NCBI GenBank assembly: GCA_947034895.1
Contig: OX344763.1
Coordinates: 49,971,025 to 50,035,024, forward strand
Reading direction: 5' to 3'
Source of the DNA: Rhytidiadelphus loreus
Taxonomy: Eukaryota; Streptophyta; Bryopsida; Hypnales; Hylocomiaceae
Length of the DNA stretch: 64,000 bases
In this document: piece after piece, positions 36,678 through 47,760 of the stretch
Position numbering within the stretch: position 1 is the first letter of the stretch
Layout of the letters: each line of letters opens with the position of its first letter
Notes under the pieces: generated by a model
What the model was told of the DNA's origin: nothing
What the model saw: only the letters and a program-made list of their open reading frames with translations
Databases searched by the model: none
Program-made: the position numbers and the translations under genes

Positions 36678-37040
36678 CTGAGAACTTGCGACCACAATTG
36701 CCGCCTGCTGCAAAATCCTACACCTCCAGTCCTCGCGAGCTTGCGACCGCTGCCAATGGCTTTCTCAAGTTCAATCCTCCAGCGAGGCACACTGACTGCT
36801 GCTGCCGCCTATGCCGCCCCAAGACTCAAGAAAGCACGGAAATGCGATGACGCCAATTTGCTACGAAGTCTTTGTACACACAAATAGAAGTATAAAGAAC
36901 CCTAAACCCTACTTTTCTGTACACGCCGTGAATACGATGAAGCACTCAAGAACACTCAAAATCACTCACAAACACATGGCCGCGCAGTTGGAAGGTTTGG
37001 CATGCTCAGCGAAACCCTAGCGATTGATTCCACGGATTTC
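36678..37040 (-). promoter_or_regulatory. Probable inner cargo gene promoter and leader exon
   Basis: Minus-strand sequence with CTAGGGTTTCG, GTAGGGTTTAGGGTTC and GCAGCAG stretches looks like a plant 5' leader. It ends at a good donor (GTATTC). The 203-bp tandem repeats lie immediately upstream. The start site was not identified. Confidence 0.35.
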
Positions 37041-37052
37041 CAGGAGAGAGAC

Positions 37053-37675
37053 GAAGTGCCCCAACAGATACCCGGACAGGACCAGTTGAGAACCGTATAG
37101 CCCAGTTGAGAATCGTTTAAGTCCTAAACTCATTTGAAATGAAATTTATGTACTTGTCTTTATAAAGGCTTGAAAGTTATGTACTTGTCTTTATAAAGGC
37201 TTGAAAGTTATGTACATGACTTTAGAAAGGCTTGAAAGTTATGTACTTGTCTTTAGAAGTGCCCCAACAGATACCCGGACAGGACCAGTTGAGAACCGTA
37301 TAGCCCAGTTGAGAACCGTTTAAGTCCTAAACTCATTTGAAATGAAATTTATGTACTTGTCTTTATAAAGGCTTGAAAGTTATGTACTTGTCTTTAGAAA
37401 GGCTTGAAAGTTATGTACATGTCTTTAGAAAGGCTTGAAAGTTATGTACTTGTCTTTAGAAGTGCCCCAACAGATACCCGGACAGGACCAGTTGAGAACC
37501 GTATAGCCCAGTTGAGAACCGTTTAAGTCCTAAACTCATTTGAAATGAAATTTATGTACTTGTCTTTATAAAGGCTTGAAAGTTATGTACTTGTCTTTAT
37601 AAAGGCCTGAAAGTTATGTACATGTCTTTAGAAAGGCTTGAAAGTTATGTACTTGTCTTTACAATAGAAAGACTT
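37053..37675. repeat. Tandem repeat, about 203 bp x 3, with nested 31-bp subrepeats
   Basis: Units start at GAAGTGCCCCAACAGATACC at 37053, 37257 and 37459 (periods 204 and 202). Each holds two CCAGTTGAGAA(C/T)CGT blocks and then about four copies of a 31-bp subrepeat (TTATGTACTTGTCTTTATAA plus AGGCTTGAAAG). On the minus strand each unit offers a GGGCTATACGG string upstream of the presumed cargo leader. Confidence 0.9.
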
Positions 37676-37681
37676 GAAAGT

Positions 37682-37703
37682 TAGATAGATAGATAGATAG
37701 ATA
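37682..37703. repeat. (TAGA)n microsatellite
   Basis: About five TAGA units directly follow the 203-bp tandem array. Confidence 0.9.
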
Positions 37704-38804
37704 AAAACTCCGATCTTCAGAAAGAGAAGACCGGCGTGAATAAAGTGTCTGTTCGTAATGACAATGAGCTAATGTCCAATGGATCAATAGTCATTGATGC
37801 AAAGAAACTTGAAAGTAATATACTTGTCTTTATAAAGGGCTTCCCTCAAACGCATGTACTAAGTGCAAAACTCTCTTGAAATTAAAGTTACCAACCTCTC
37901 TATGAAAACGGCCTCTTTGGAGCCCATTTAGTAAGTCCTACATTCTTTACCAAAACAAATTTAAGAAGAACCTTTAAAAAAAGGCTTTTTCCAGTTCAAT
38001 TAATAATTGAAGAACCCTCTTGAAACTGAAGTTCTGTACTAATTATTCAATAAAGGCTTAATGCAAAAGTCTGTTGAAATAAAAATTTCCTACATATTTC
38101 CTACATAAAAGTTTCCTTCAAAAAAAGGCTTCTTCGGAGCCCACGTGTAAAATTTAGTAGTAACCATTACAATTTCGTCCACTATATTTCAAATAATTCG
38201 AACTATTCATGTCTTAAATAATTAAAATATTATCGTGTTGTATATAATTCTTCTTTCATAGGCCTATTTTACATTTTGAATTTAAGTGTTCAATATTCTC
38301 CCGCCCCCAACCCTGTTCACAAAAATTCATTTGATATTGTGCTCCTATTGTAAGAAGTCAATTTTGATCACAGTTTTATAAAATTTGGACAGAAGATGTA
38401 AACATGCATCCTATAAGTGAAAATATAAAATTCATCCGCCCAAAATTTTTTAGGCTACCCTTGAAATCAAAGCATCTTTCCAGGCTTCTTTTCGTAACCA
38501 TAAAATATACTTTTTTTTAAACAATGCATCAGAGTACTAGGCAATTTCAGACTTTTGGTCGAACTTCACCAATAACCTCTAGTCTTTAGCAGTTCACAAC
38601 ATTGAACGTTTTAGAATTCATAATGAAACTATAATTACCCTAAAACACTCATTCAATATATGTGTGATTATCAGATATGGCTATAAAAATTAAATTTCAA
38701 AAGACTATAAATTCTATTCTTGTACAATTCTATGTACACTTCATTTTTATAAATATGTACAATACGAGTACCAATGTATCTTGGCACAATCTTAGTCAAC
38801 TACT
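37704..38804. other. Noncoding middle of inner element
   Basis: AT-rich sequence with no supported gene; contains loose repeats of CTTGAAA/AAAGGCTT related to the array beside it. Confidence 0.5.
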
Positions 38805-39590
38805 CATGCATTGCACTTGGGGGGAGGGATTTAGAACTAGGAATATAGTATCAATATCTTTTTTTTCTTTGCTTTATATTTTTTCCATGAGTTGCTTGGT
38901 AATTGATGGAAGCTTCTTTGAGAACATTGCAAACCTTTGGAACATTTTATGTACCCTAAAACGCTAATTTCAAAAACAAGACAAACAAGGAACTTCAACG
39001 TCATGCATTGCACTTGGCGGAAGGATTTAGAACTAGGAATATAGTATGAATATGTTTTTTTTTCTTTGCTTTATATTTTTTTCATGAGTTGCTTGGTAAT
39101 TGATGGAAGCTTCTTTGAGAACATTGCAAACCTTTGGAACATTTTATGTACCCTAAAACGCTAATTTCAAAAACAAGACAAACAAGGAACTTCAACGTCA
39201 TGCATTGCACTTGGCGGAAGGATTTAGAACTAGGAATATAGTATCAATATCTTTTTTTTTCTTTGCTTTATATTTTTTTCATGAGTTGCTTGATAATTGA
39301 TGGAAGCTTCTTTGAGAACATTGCAAACCTTTGGAACATTTTATGTTCTCCAATGCTAATTTCACAAACAAGACAAAAAGAAACTTCAACGTCATGCATT
39401 GCACTTGATGGGGAGGATTTAGAACAAGGAATATAGTATGAATATCTTTTTTTTTCTTTGCTTTATATTTTTTCCATGAGTTGCTTGGTAATTGATGGAA
39501 GCCTTTGGGCCATTTTATACACTACAACACTAACTTGAAAATAAGACAAAAATGAACTTCAAGGTCAAGTAGGCACTTGGGGCAAAATTT
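38805..39590. repeat. Tandem repeat, about 197 bp, nearly four copies
   Basis: Units begin CATGCATTGCACTTGG at 38805, 39002, 39199 and 39393, giving periods of 197, 197 and 194. The first three are nearly identical and the fourth is shortened and diverged, as expected at an array edge. Each has a CTTTTTTTTTCTTTGC tract and ATGTACCCTAAAACG. Confidence 0.9.
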
Positions 39591-39800
39591 AAAACTTGGA
39601 CTTATTATTTTCTTTCTTATTCTCGTTTGTTTGAAGTTGTCGGACACATTTGCGCTCGCTTAGAACCATTTCTTTCTATTCGATTAGACATCCACAAAGT
39701 ATTAAGGTCCAAATTATCAACAAATCGCCAGAATATGAACTTCACTTTAGGAGTTTATTGAGTTCTTTATGGGCAGTGACATTAAACACTTGAATCCGGA

Positions 39801-39864
39801 ACCTAAACCCTATACCCTATACCCTATACCCTAAATCCTAAACCGTATACCCTAAACCCTAAAT
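39801..39864. repeat. Interstitial telomere-like repeat
   Basis: Degenerate CCCTAAA/CCCTATA units (ACCTAAACCCTATACCCTAT and onward to CCCTAAACCCTAAATT) match the plant telomere motif. It supports a plant source; it is too short and degenerate to be a chromosome end. Confidence 0.75.
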
Positions 39865-40830
39865 TGTAGACCCTCATTACTATTTGTAGACGTTGGAATT
39901 CATTCCATAAGTCCCTCATTTTTTGGTGGAAAGCGGTGAAAGATATTGGAGAACATTGGGAAAGCAATACAGCAAATAATATTCCCTTCTAATTTCAACG
40001 ACGCTGGAGAATTTGCTGACAGCAGGTCGGGAGTCCCTTACAATCAATCATGCTGCCACGCACGAAAATGATATAACAGCATCTTTGCTTTACCTGAAGT
40101 CCCGGAAAGCGGAACACAGAATTAGGTCATCCTTTAATGCCAAAGAAGAATCCCTTCACTACAAGTTCGATTGTGTCCTATTTCTAGAAAATTATACAAT
40201 GATGACAATAGCATGGTATTCATGTGCGTCGGATATTCTACAGTCCCCAGAATACCAGTAGTCTGACACCATTTTGAAATTCCTCCGAATCAGCCTCGCA
40301 TTCCCGCTTCTTGCTTCCCGCCTTTCATCGTGCTGCTCTGCCATGCCAGTCTCCTCGTCGGCTAAGCATTTCATTAGTTTTTGCTTTTCGTTTCAGCTTG
40401 CTGTCTGTCTGCGTTTCGTTCTTTCTTTGACAGTTATTGCATTAAGGATTTTCAAGGTACAGATTACGGTAGCATGCTCTACAATTGATAACTTCTATAT
40501 CTCTCAGGTTTTGCGTATGAAAAGACAGACTCTTCTATCTACTTTGCTATGTTTTCCCGAAACACTTGTTTACGTACTATTTTCTGTTGAGAGCACGCGC
40601 AACCAGAGGATTCATATTGTAATCATCCTATACGTTGTAATGTACTTTGCTGTCGTGCAACCAGTCTCTTTTCCCGTCATAGTGATGTTCCCTTGCGTCG
40701 ATGTCGACTTTCGCAGCTCCAGTTGTTGATGGTTTTAATTGAATCAGGGTTTCCATAGCTCCGATAAAACCGCCGGAATTTACGGAATAATTTTTAAGAT
40801 TGGTTCATATCGCTTCAAGATGGTCTCTTC
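39865..40830. other. Noncoding region, probable upstream region of inner transposase
   Basis: No gene supported. Several open frames on both strands are short and unrecognised. By analogy with the 5' intron inferred in front of the transposase ATG, the promoter and leader of the inner transposase should lie here. Confidence 0.4.
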
Positions 40831-40837
40831 ACTTGCG

Positions 40838-41334
40838 ATTCAACTCGAATCGAGTTAAATTGAAGGAAACAGTATCGGTTTCAGGGAGATGACGAGAATA
40901 ATAATATTAAAATTGATATCCCAGATAAAATCAATTCATCTCGACTCGAGTTAAACCGCCATATCCAATTCTACTCAACTATAATAATAGGAGGAATATT
41001 GTATTATGTTGATTCTCATAAAGAGATGAAAAATTCATTTTAATAAAATAAAAATTTATTGTGAGTTGTTTTCACTGTGAGAATTACAAATTTAGAACTG
41101 TAGGGTGCTTATCGATTACACCAATAGTGGTTCAAGGAATGAGTGACTGAATGAAGTTTCCGGATATTCATCTCGAGTCGAGTTAAATTTCTCTCATCGT
41201 GTCGACATTGAATATCTGGCGACTGTATAGTTTTCCGAAGATTTTGAGTTGATTTCTATCTCGACAGTTATTTATAAATAATTAATAGAATTTAAAAATG
41301 AATAGAAGAACATTTAACTCGACCCGAGTTAAAC
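40838..41334. repeat. Four inner-type palindromes in the transposase leader
   Basis: Sites at 40838 (TCAACTCGAATCGAGTTAAA), 40935 (TCATCTCGACTCGAGTTAAA), 41167 (TCATCTCGAGTCGAGTTAAA) and 41313 (TTAACTCGACCCGAGTTAAA). All lie upstream of the transposase ATG and its presumed acceptor GTTCAG. Confidence 0.85.
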
Positions 41335-41399
41335 TGCATGGACACATTGATTGAACATACTGATGTATTTTAATTATTTTTTATGAATGTTCAGGCACT

Positions 41400-44228
41400 A
41401 TGGAGGAGGCACTTCAGCCTTTACTGGATGACCTCTCTGACTTAGATGAGGTTGAAAATGTTCCCGAGGAAATTATGGACATTCCAGATTGCGATGGCAT
41501 CCCTAGGTTGTCCTGGAGTACGAAAGTTGTGACTTTGCACAATATCAACGGCATTGCAGTGGGAGAGGGCATTTGTCACAGCGTGAATTCCGATCTCGTC
41601 GTCGGTGGTGATGGTCCTCTGGGTGATTCCCTTGTAGCTGTGCACATCTCTAGGTCCCTCAACGTTCAGGACATTCCGGAGGACTGGAGGTATTCTCTTC
41701 GAGCATGGCCTATTAAACAAGTGTTTCTGAATGGTTCAAGTCTACACGATCACGAGCTCAAGGATGAGTACAACAAACGTCAAGCGAGATTGTTGCGGCC
41801 TTCTTCATCAGGTGCAAGGCAATACACAAGCGTTCTGAGGAACCCGTCCATTCCTCAAGCACCTGTGAAAGCCAACGAATTACTCACGCCAGAATCTATC
41901 AATTCTGTATCCAGCAAAGATTGTTGCTCAAAGAATTGTGTGCAACCTTTTCCTAGAGAGAAGATTCGAGCTTTTCGTGAACGAATGTACTATAAGACGA
42001 GCTTCGAGTTCCGCTATCACATGAAATTGGATGTTCATCGACAGGTCCACCGTGATGCTCTCGGTAAGAGAGTTGTAACTCTTGAAGGCATCGATGTCTA
42101 CATGGCGGCGTGGAGGCATATTGCAGGTGTCTCGGAATCCACCTTCCACCGGTTTCAAGGATATGCAGCTAGAGGTGAACAAGCTCAATCACACGGGAAT
42201 GTGGGGACTCAGAAGGCTCGAAAGCATACGCTGCAAGCCCGTGCAACATTGAGGTGTGTGCTTGAGAAGGAAGCAGACCATATGCCACATCGCACGCATA
42301 CCCTTCCATCTGGGGAGAAGGTTGTCTCCAAGGTTCTGCCAGCCACATTCCTTTGGAAAGAAACGATTCCTGATATCAACGCTGCAAATGCGGTGTTTGG
42401 ATTGGGAAAAGTCTCTCCTTCTAACATAAGCAAAATCAGGAAATTGAACTTTCCTGAGTACAACGTGAAGAAGCCTGGAGATAACTTTGCTCGATGTGCC
42501 GTTTGTGATAGATTTTATGCAATGAGGCGGGCATGTCCAGTTGGATCTCGACAGAAGTGGGACAAGCAGCTGGAAAAACATAATGCATGTGCTCGGGCTC
42601 ACCGAGATTTGTACTATGCAAATCGATATAGCTCAAGCGCATACCCTCACGAATGCTTAACAATCATGCATGATAAAATGGATCATGCTAAGACAGCATC
42701 ACCGGTATTCTCCCACAAGAGCAAGCAACTTGATGGGCTGACAAAGTTGCCTGTGTCAGTGACCGGAATGATAGCACATGGACATAGTGATGTGCGTTAC
42801 GCACATTATGGACTCGATATTTTCCTTCACAACTCGAACTACACAGTGGGTTCTTTAGCAAAGCTTTTGCGAGATCTAGAACTCCCTCCAAAGTACTCCT
42901 CTCGAGAATTGTTTGTTGGATCATGCTCTGCTCCACTCTTTGAAGCGGTGTTGAAAGGATCAGAAATTTGTCAGTCATCCCTGCGACCAGCGCCAGATGT
43001 TCCGGTTGCAGCGACTTCTCTTCCTCCAGTTCTCAATGTTCAAATGGACAACGCCACCGGAGACAACAAAAACCGGTTTGTCTTTGCATTTTGGTCCCTC
43101 CTAGTTGCAAAGAAAATCTTTCGAGAGGTGTATCTGAGTTTCATGTTGGTTGGCCATACACATGATGACATAGATGCTTTGTTTGGGAGATGGAGCATGC
43201 AGTTGAAGAAAGAGAGCTTCCCTACCATCCCATCCCTCATGAAGTCTTTCATGGATGTGGATTCTGTGCCTACGATTCCTCACTTGATTGAGGAGGTACC
43301 AGATTTCAAAGCCTTTATAGAAGGTGCAATTTTGGATGGAGACGAAGCACTTGTTGGCCACACAAAGGCTCAACAATTTAAATTCTACCTCAACTCTTCG
43401 GGTGTTCCAATCATGAAGTACAAAAGGTATTGCACGGATAGTGATTGGCTCCCTGAAGAAGGGGGGATCAAATTGTGGAAAGAAGATTCTTAAGGAGGTA
43501 GTCTATGGCCTCGTGGGGAGCCTCTACCTGTTGCCCACCTTCCAATGCGGGGCGTAGAAGACATCTCTAAGGGCATATCCGGTTTCATCAAATATTGGGA
43601 AGCATTATGCAACGAGAGTTTGGAGTATAGAAGACGATTTGAGCATTTGATATTCTATTGGCGGAATGTGAAAGCATGTCTGATAGAGCCAATCGTGCCA
43701 AATGAGACTTTGATGGATGGCTTTTGGCCATCAACTAGAGTTGAGGCAGCAGAGGAGGATGAACTTGATGACGATGGCGAGATTCGTGAGGAGTTTGCTG
43801 AGGATGATCCCTTCATAGGGCAATGCCGCGATCGACCATTGCCGTCTTTTCGTGTTGGGCGTGATGTTCAGAAGCATTATTTTGTTGCCCTTCGACCAGC
43901 AGATGCTGATACGAAGCCTATATGGATCGCAAGGGCTTTATCTGACCCTTTCACTAATCCCGAGCATCCAAATTGTATCCAGATTTAGTACTTTCGGCCC
44001 ACTTCGCGAGACCAAAGTGTTCAAGAATTCTACACCGGTTGGGATTCTGTAAGAGGACTACGTTGGAAAGTGGATGAGACGCAAGATCCCATATGGGAGG
44101 ATACAAACTCTCTTGTCACTGCATGGAGGTCCAAGGTGAAGAAAGACACAGTGGAGTGTGTCCTTAAGATTTCTACTGCTCAAATTGAAGTCATCCATGA
44201 CAGTTTGGCATCATACACTTCTGATTGA
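41400..44228 (+). pseudogene. Inner element DUF7869-like transposase, two in-frame stops
   Basis: A 943-codon frame from ATG (MEEALQPLLDDLSDLDE), just after a probable leader-intron acceptor, to TGA 44226-44228. It is interrupted only by TAA 43491-43493 (outer copy: Glu) and TAG 43986-43988 (outer: Gln). Blocks: KDCCSKNCVQPFPREKIRAF (Cys cluster, about residue 180), CAVCDRFYAMRRAC (about 365), then a likely RNase H-like core with MHDKMDH (Asp425, Asp428), LNVQMDNATGDNKNR (Asp550) and GHTHDDIDALFGRWS (Asp589, 590, 592). The CC-x3-C start and the QxDNxxxxNKN...GHTHxDID pattern are those of the DUF7869 family. The triad of acidic motifs suggests a DDE/D-type transposase, an inference supported by the TIRs and the target duplication. 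Confidence 0.75.
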
Positions 44229-44649
44229 TCTCTAATGGACTAATGGGGGATTACGCAGACACCAAGATAGTGTTTGAATTTAAGTTTGATAGACGATATG
44301 TTTAGTTTTTTGGTATGGTAATGCTATTGCATAAGTGTAGACGATTTTATATAATTATTTAACGCGTGTTGTGTTGAATAGATGGTGTGGATTGGAATAT
44401 TATGATTAAGTTTCATAGATTTGATATAGAAGTACTTCAATATTTTGTGTGTAGTCACTTGAAAAGTGAGTGAACTTTATATTTCTTTTATTTAATATAT
44501 TTTTTATTATATTATTCGTGGCGCATTATGTATGTTGGTTTCTTTTCAGTATTAATTGGTTCTGGAACTCAATGTTTTTAAAAAAGTAATGTGAGTTCAA
44601 AAAATTGGTAGTGGCTAATACCACTTTTTATTTTGTTAACGTGTAAAGC

Positions 44650-44860
44650 ACTTTTCACAATTTCTGGTAGGGGGCCGGTTGGTGGTTACAACTTTCCTGC
44701 TTGCTATGCTCACTAGCAGCACCAAGTCATGACTATGTCATAGCCGCTCAAACGAGTTCAATGAGATTCGAACTCGGACCACCTGGATGACATAGGTAGC
44801 TTCTTCCAACCAACCATTCAGCTCATGACTTGGTGGTCAATGCAGACCATTTTTTGCATT
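44650..44860 (-). mobile_element. tRNA-derived SINE-like insertion
   Basis: On the minus strand the segment contains ATGAGCTGAATGGTTGGTTG (A-box-like) and, about 35 bp later, GGTCCGAGTTCGAATCTCAT (a good B box, GTTCGAATC), the internal promoter spacing of a tRNA. It continues as an unrelated body (TAGTCATGACTTGGTGCTGC) as in plant SINEs. CAAGTCATGA and its partner TCATGACTTGG recur, forming an internal inverted pattern. The ends and target duplication are not clear. Confidence 0.5.
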
Positions 44861-44922
44861 TAAATCCAAAATGATTGTAATCACAGCAACCAATAAATGC
44901 TTGAGATTCCCAAAGTACAAGA

Positions 44923-44945
44923 AACTATCATTTTAATGGAAATTG
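44923..44945 (-). repeat. Subterminal motif, inner element
   Basis: Minus strand CAATTTCCATTAAAATGATA then GTT, matching the outer element's 26119-26141 in position (about 130 bp from the transposase-side end) and orientation. Confidence 0.6.
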
Positions 44946-45030
44946 TCTTACGTAATTGGAAATTTTAGTTTCCACAATTTCAAGTTCATTTCCATTCGAC
45001 TTCATTTAAAGGACCCAACAATAGACAATG

Positions 45031-45063
45031 TTATTTTGGGAGGTCCTCAATCTCCCAAAATAA
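45031..45063. repeat. Perfect hairpin next to the inner right end
   Basis: Arms TTATTTTGGGAG (45031-45042) and CTCCCAAAATAA (45052-45063) flank a 9-base loop and overlap the inner part of the right TIR. The left end lacks this structure. Confidence 0.8.
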
Positions 45064-45076
45064 TGAATATGATGTT
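45052..45076 (-). repeat. Inner element right terminal inverted repeat
   Basis: Minus strand starts AACATCATATTCATTATTTT, identical to the left end for 21 bases. Confidence 0.9.
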
Positions 45077-45080
45077 AAGG
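45077..45080. repeat. Target site duplication of inner element, right (AAGG)
   Basis: Second copy of AAGG; read on the minus strand it is the CCTT that follows GATG in the outer transposase. Confidence 0.85.
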
Positions 45081-46863
45081 CATCAATGTCATCATGAGTG
45101 TGGCCCACAATCATGAAATTTACATACACTTTACGGAAGATTTTGTTTGCAACAAGTAGAGACCAATAGCAGAAAACATATTTGTTCTTATTATCCCCAG
45201 TGGCATTGTCCATTTGCACATTCAAAATGGATGGCAAGGGCATCGCTGCACATAAGTTCTCAGGTGGTGGAGGTAGCGATGCTTCACACATCTCTGCACC
45301 TTTGAGCACCGCCTTGGACAAATTCGTGGACCCTGACCCAACAAACAATTGCCGAGAAGAAGATTTTGGTGGCAATTCCAAATCCCGCAATAACTTGGCC
45401 ATGGAACCAATGGTGTAGTTAGAATCATGAGAAAACATATCCAAGCCATAATGCGCATACCGAACATCTGCATGTCCATGTGCAATCATGCCAGTGACTA
45501 AAACAGGCAACTTCATCAACCCATCAAGTTCTTTAGTTTTGTGGGAAAAAATAGGAGACGCAGTTTTTGCATGGTCCATCTTGTCATGCATGATTGTCAA
45601 GCATTCATGAGGAAAAGAATGCGACCGGTAACGGTTTGCATAATAGAGCTCCCTTTGCGCCCGAGCAATAGCCAAATGTCTATCCAACCTCCGTGACCAT
45701 TTCAGAGCGCTTTGAGATCCTGCAAGAGCACCCTTTCGGAGCTCTTGTAATTTGTCACAAACAGAACACCGAGCAAAATTATCTCCTGGTTTCTTCACCT
45801 CGTACTCTGGGAACTTGGAAGACCTAATCTTGCTCAAGTTTGAAGTAGAGACTTCAGACAATCCAAAGGCTGCATTGACTTCGTTGATTTCTTTCATTTG
45901 ACCCTTCCATTGAAAGGTCGGTGGAAGACACATGGAAACTACCTTATCTCCTGACTTCAAAGTCCTTGTACGATGTGGCATGTGATCTGCCTCCTTGTCT
46001 AGAATGCACTTCAACGTTGCAGTAGCTTGTTCAGTGTGCTTCCTTGGCTTCTCTAATCCCGTATTACCGTGGGGTCTTGCTTCTCGGCTGTCTTTCCAAT
46101 ATTTTAGGTAACGATAGAATGTGGCCTCCGGAACCCCAGAAATATGCATCCACGCTCGCATGCATACACTTATACTTTCAACCGTCACCATCTTTCTCCC
46201 ACGTGCATCTTTATGAACTGATCTATGTACATCGGTCTTCATGTGAGACCTGAATTTGAACGATGAACTCTGATACATGCGTTCACGGAAAGCTCGAATC
46301 TTCTCCCTTAGAAACGGTTGAACACAATTCTTGCTGCAACAAACTTTGTTAGATACCGCATTGATGGAGTCTTGAGTGAGTAATTCCTTTGATTTGAGGG
46401 CAGTCACGCGAGGTGGATTCCGTAAGAGACTTGTGTATGGTCGGGCAGATGTTAAAGATGGAGGGTTGAGGAGACGAGCTTGCAGACAATTGAAATTATC
46501 CCGGACCTCATGGTCTCTGAGACTTGCTCCAGAACAATGCACTCGTTCAATTGGCCAAGCTATCAAATAGTAAATCCTCTCATGCGGGATGTCCTCTTCA
46601 GAAAAGGTCTTTGTAATGTGCACTGCTACATGAGTATCACCAAGAGGACCATTGGCTCCGAGAACAAGGTCTGAGTTGACGCTGTGGCAAGTTCCTTCGC
46701 CAACAAGTACACCATCAGCATTATATAAAGTGACACATCTCGTATTCCAAAGACGACGTGGAATCCCTTCGCATTCCGGAATGTCAACGTTCATGCCATG
46801 GAGCACTTGTAATTCGTAATCAGAAGAATCCATATTATCGGCTGGAACCTCAGAGGAAGTCAT
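45077..46863 (-). CDS. Outer transposase, N-terminal part (split gene, part 1)
   Basis: From ATG at 46863 (MTSSEVPADNMDSSDYEL), just after a strong acceptor TTTTACAG, to the insertion point after GHTHDDIDAL. The frame then runs about 15 codons into the inner element and stops. It holds the same blocks as the inner copy: CCSKNCVQPFLREKIRAFRE, CSVCDKLQELRKGA, MHDKMDHAKTASPIFSHKTK, LNVQMDNATGDNKNK and VGHTHDDID. No stop or frameshift occurs. Joined with 27583-26524 it would be 948 residues. The insertion lies directly behind the last acidic motif, so a truncated protein would keep all candidate catalytic residues but lose the C-terminal third. Confidence 0.85.
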
Positions 46864-46951
46864 GTCAATATTCTGTAAAAGGATAAGAGAAAAATAAGTT
46901 ATTGAACATGACAAAAATAATTTAAATCTGAAAAAAACATCTCAATTCCAG

Positions 46952-47760
46952 TAAGCTCGAATCGAGCTGAATGGTTCGCAATGGTCATATAACATTTCAA
47001 GGAACGAATGAAAACATACTAAATGAAGTGTTTCTTATAAGATTAAAAAATCAGTTAGTACCTCACAATTAAAAAATATAATTTCAATGAGTTATTCATC
47101 AGTTCAACTTCATCTAATTAAATTTCAAGTTACATAGTGTTATTCACAATAGCATTTCATACAACTGAGAGATATTCAAGAAGGTATGAAGACTCTAAAC
47201 TGGTATTATTATCTAGCTCGATTTGAGCTAAAACTACATGCACGTGGTCACGCTGGAGGTTCTTATTAACAAATGACCTTAGACATTTTAACTTGAAATT
47301 AAACATAATCACTAAAAACAGTATATTAATATCTGGTCACAGTTGGATACGTTCACTTTATCTACTCGAAATCCTCTGTACCTCAACAAGGCTAAATTTC
47401 ACTTCGATGACTTCAATTGAATACCTGACTACCGTTTTGTAGGTAGTTCATCTTCAATCGAGATCAATACTCAGAAAATGTAGTCGACTTTAATTTCAGT
47501 ATTTCTGACTAACCACAGTCTGGAACACAGACTGATCCGAGTTGAATTAAAATTTCTTAAACAGACAGACCATTCAACACTTAGCTCGATTCGAGCTGAA
47601 TACAAGTTATTCAGTCACACACAGCGGTGAATACATCCCTACAGTCGATGTCGGTGATAATGCAGTAGAATGCCACAAGTCTGAATGCTTAGCTCGATTC
47701 GAGCTTACTCAAAATTTTCTCGGCTAGCAGAGGGGGATACTTAGCTCGATTCGAGCTTAA
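46952..47760. repeat. Five outer-type palindromes in the transposase leader
   Basis: Sites at 46952 (TAAGCTCGAATCGAGCTGA), 47213 (CTAGCTCGATTTGAGCTAAA), 47581 (TTAGCTCGATTCGAGCTGAA), 47689 and 47741 (TTAGCTCGATTCGAGCTTA). They lie upstream of the outer transposase ATG, as the inner set lies upstream of the inner transposase. Confidence 0.9.

Larger units (their letters stand above)
27588..45076. mobile_element. Inner giant TIR transposon (17,489 bp), nested and inverted
   Basis: Perfect 21-base inverted repeats (starting AACATCATATTCATTATTTT) bound the element, with a 4-bp AAGG duplication. It sits in the outer element's transposase gene just after the HTHDDIDAL codons. Relative to the outer element it is inverted: its cargo gene runs on the minus strand toward the left end and its transposase on the plus strand toward the right end. 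It has its own palindrome type, AACTCGAWTCGAGTT. Its TIRs are better preserved than those of the outer element, in keeping with a younger insertion. The transposase has two in-frame stops and the cargo gene two, so this copy is probably not autonomous. Confidence 0.9.

Noticed and set aside
41400..43988. Two stops in the inner transposase as separate adjacent genes
   Set aside because: The frame is continuous through both stops and the outer copy encodes the same protein without them, so these are nonsense changes in one gene.
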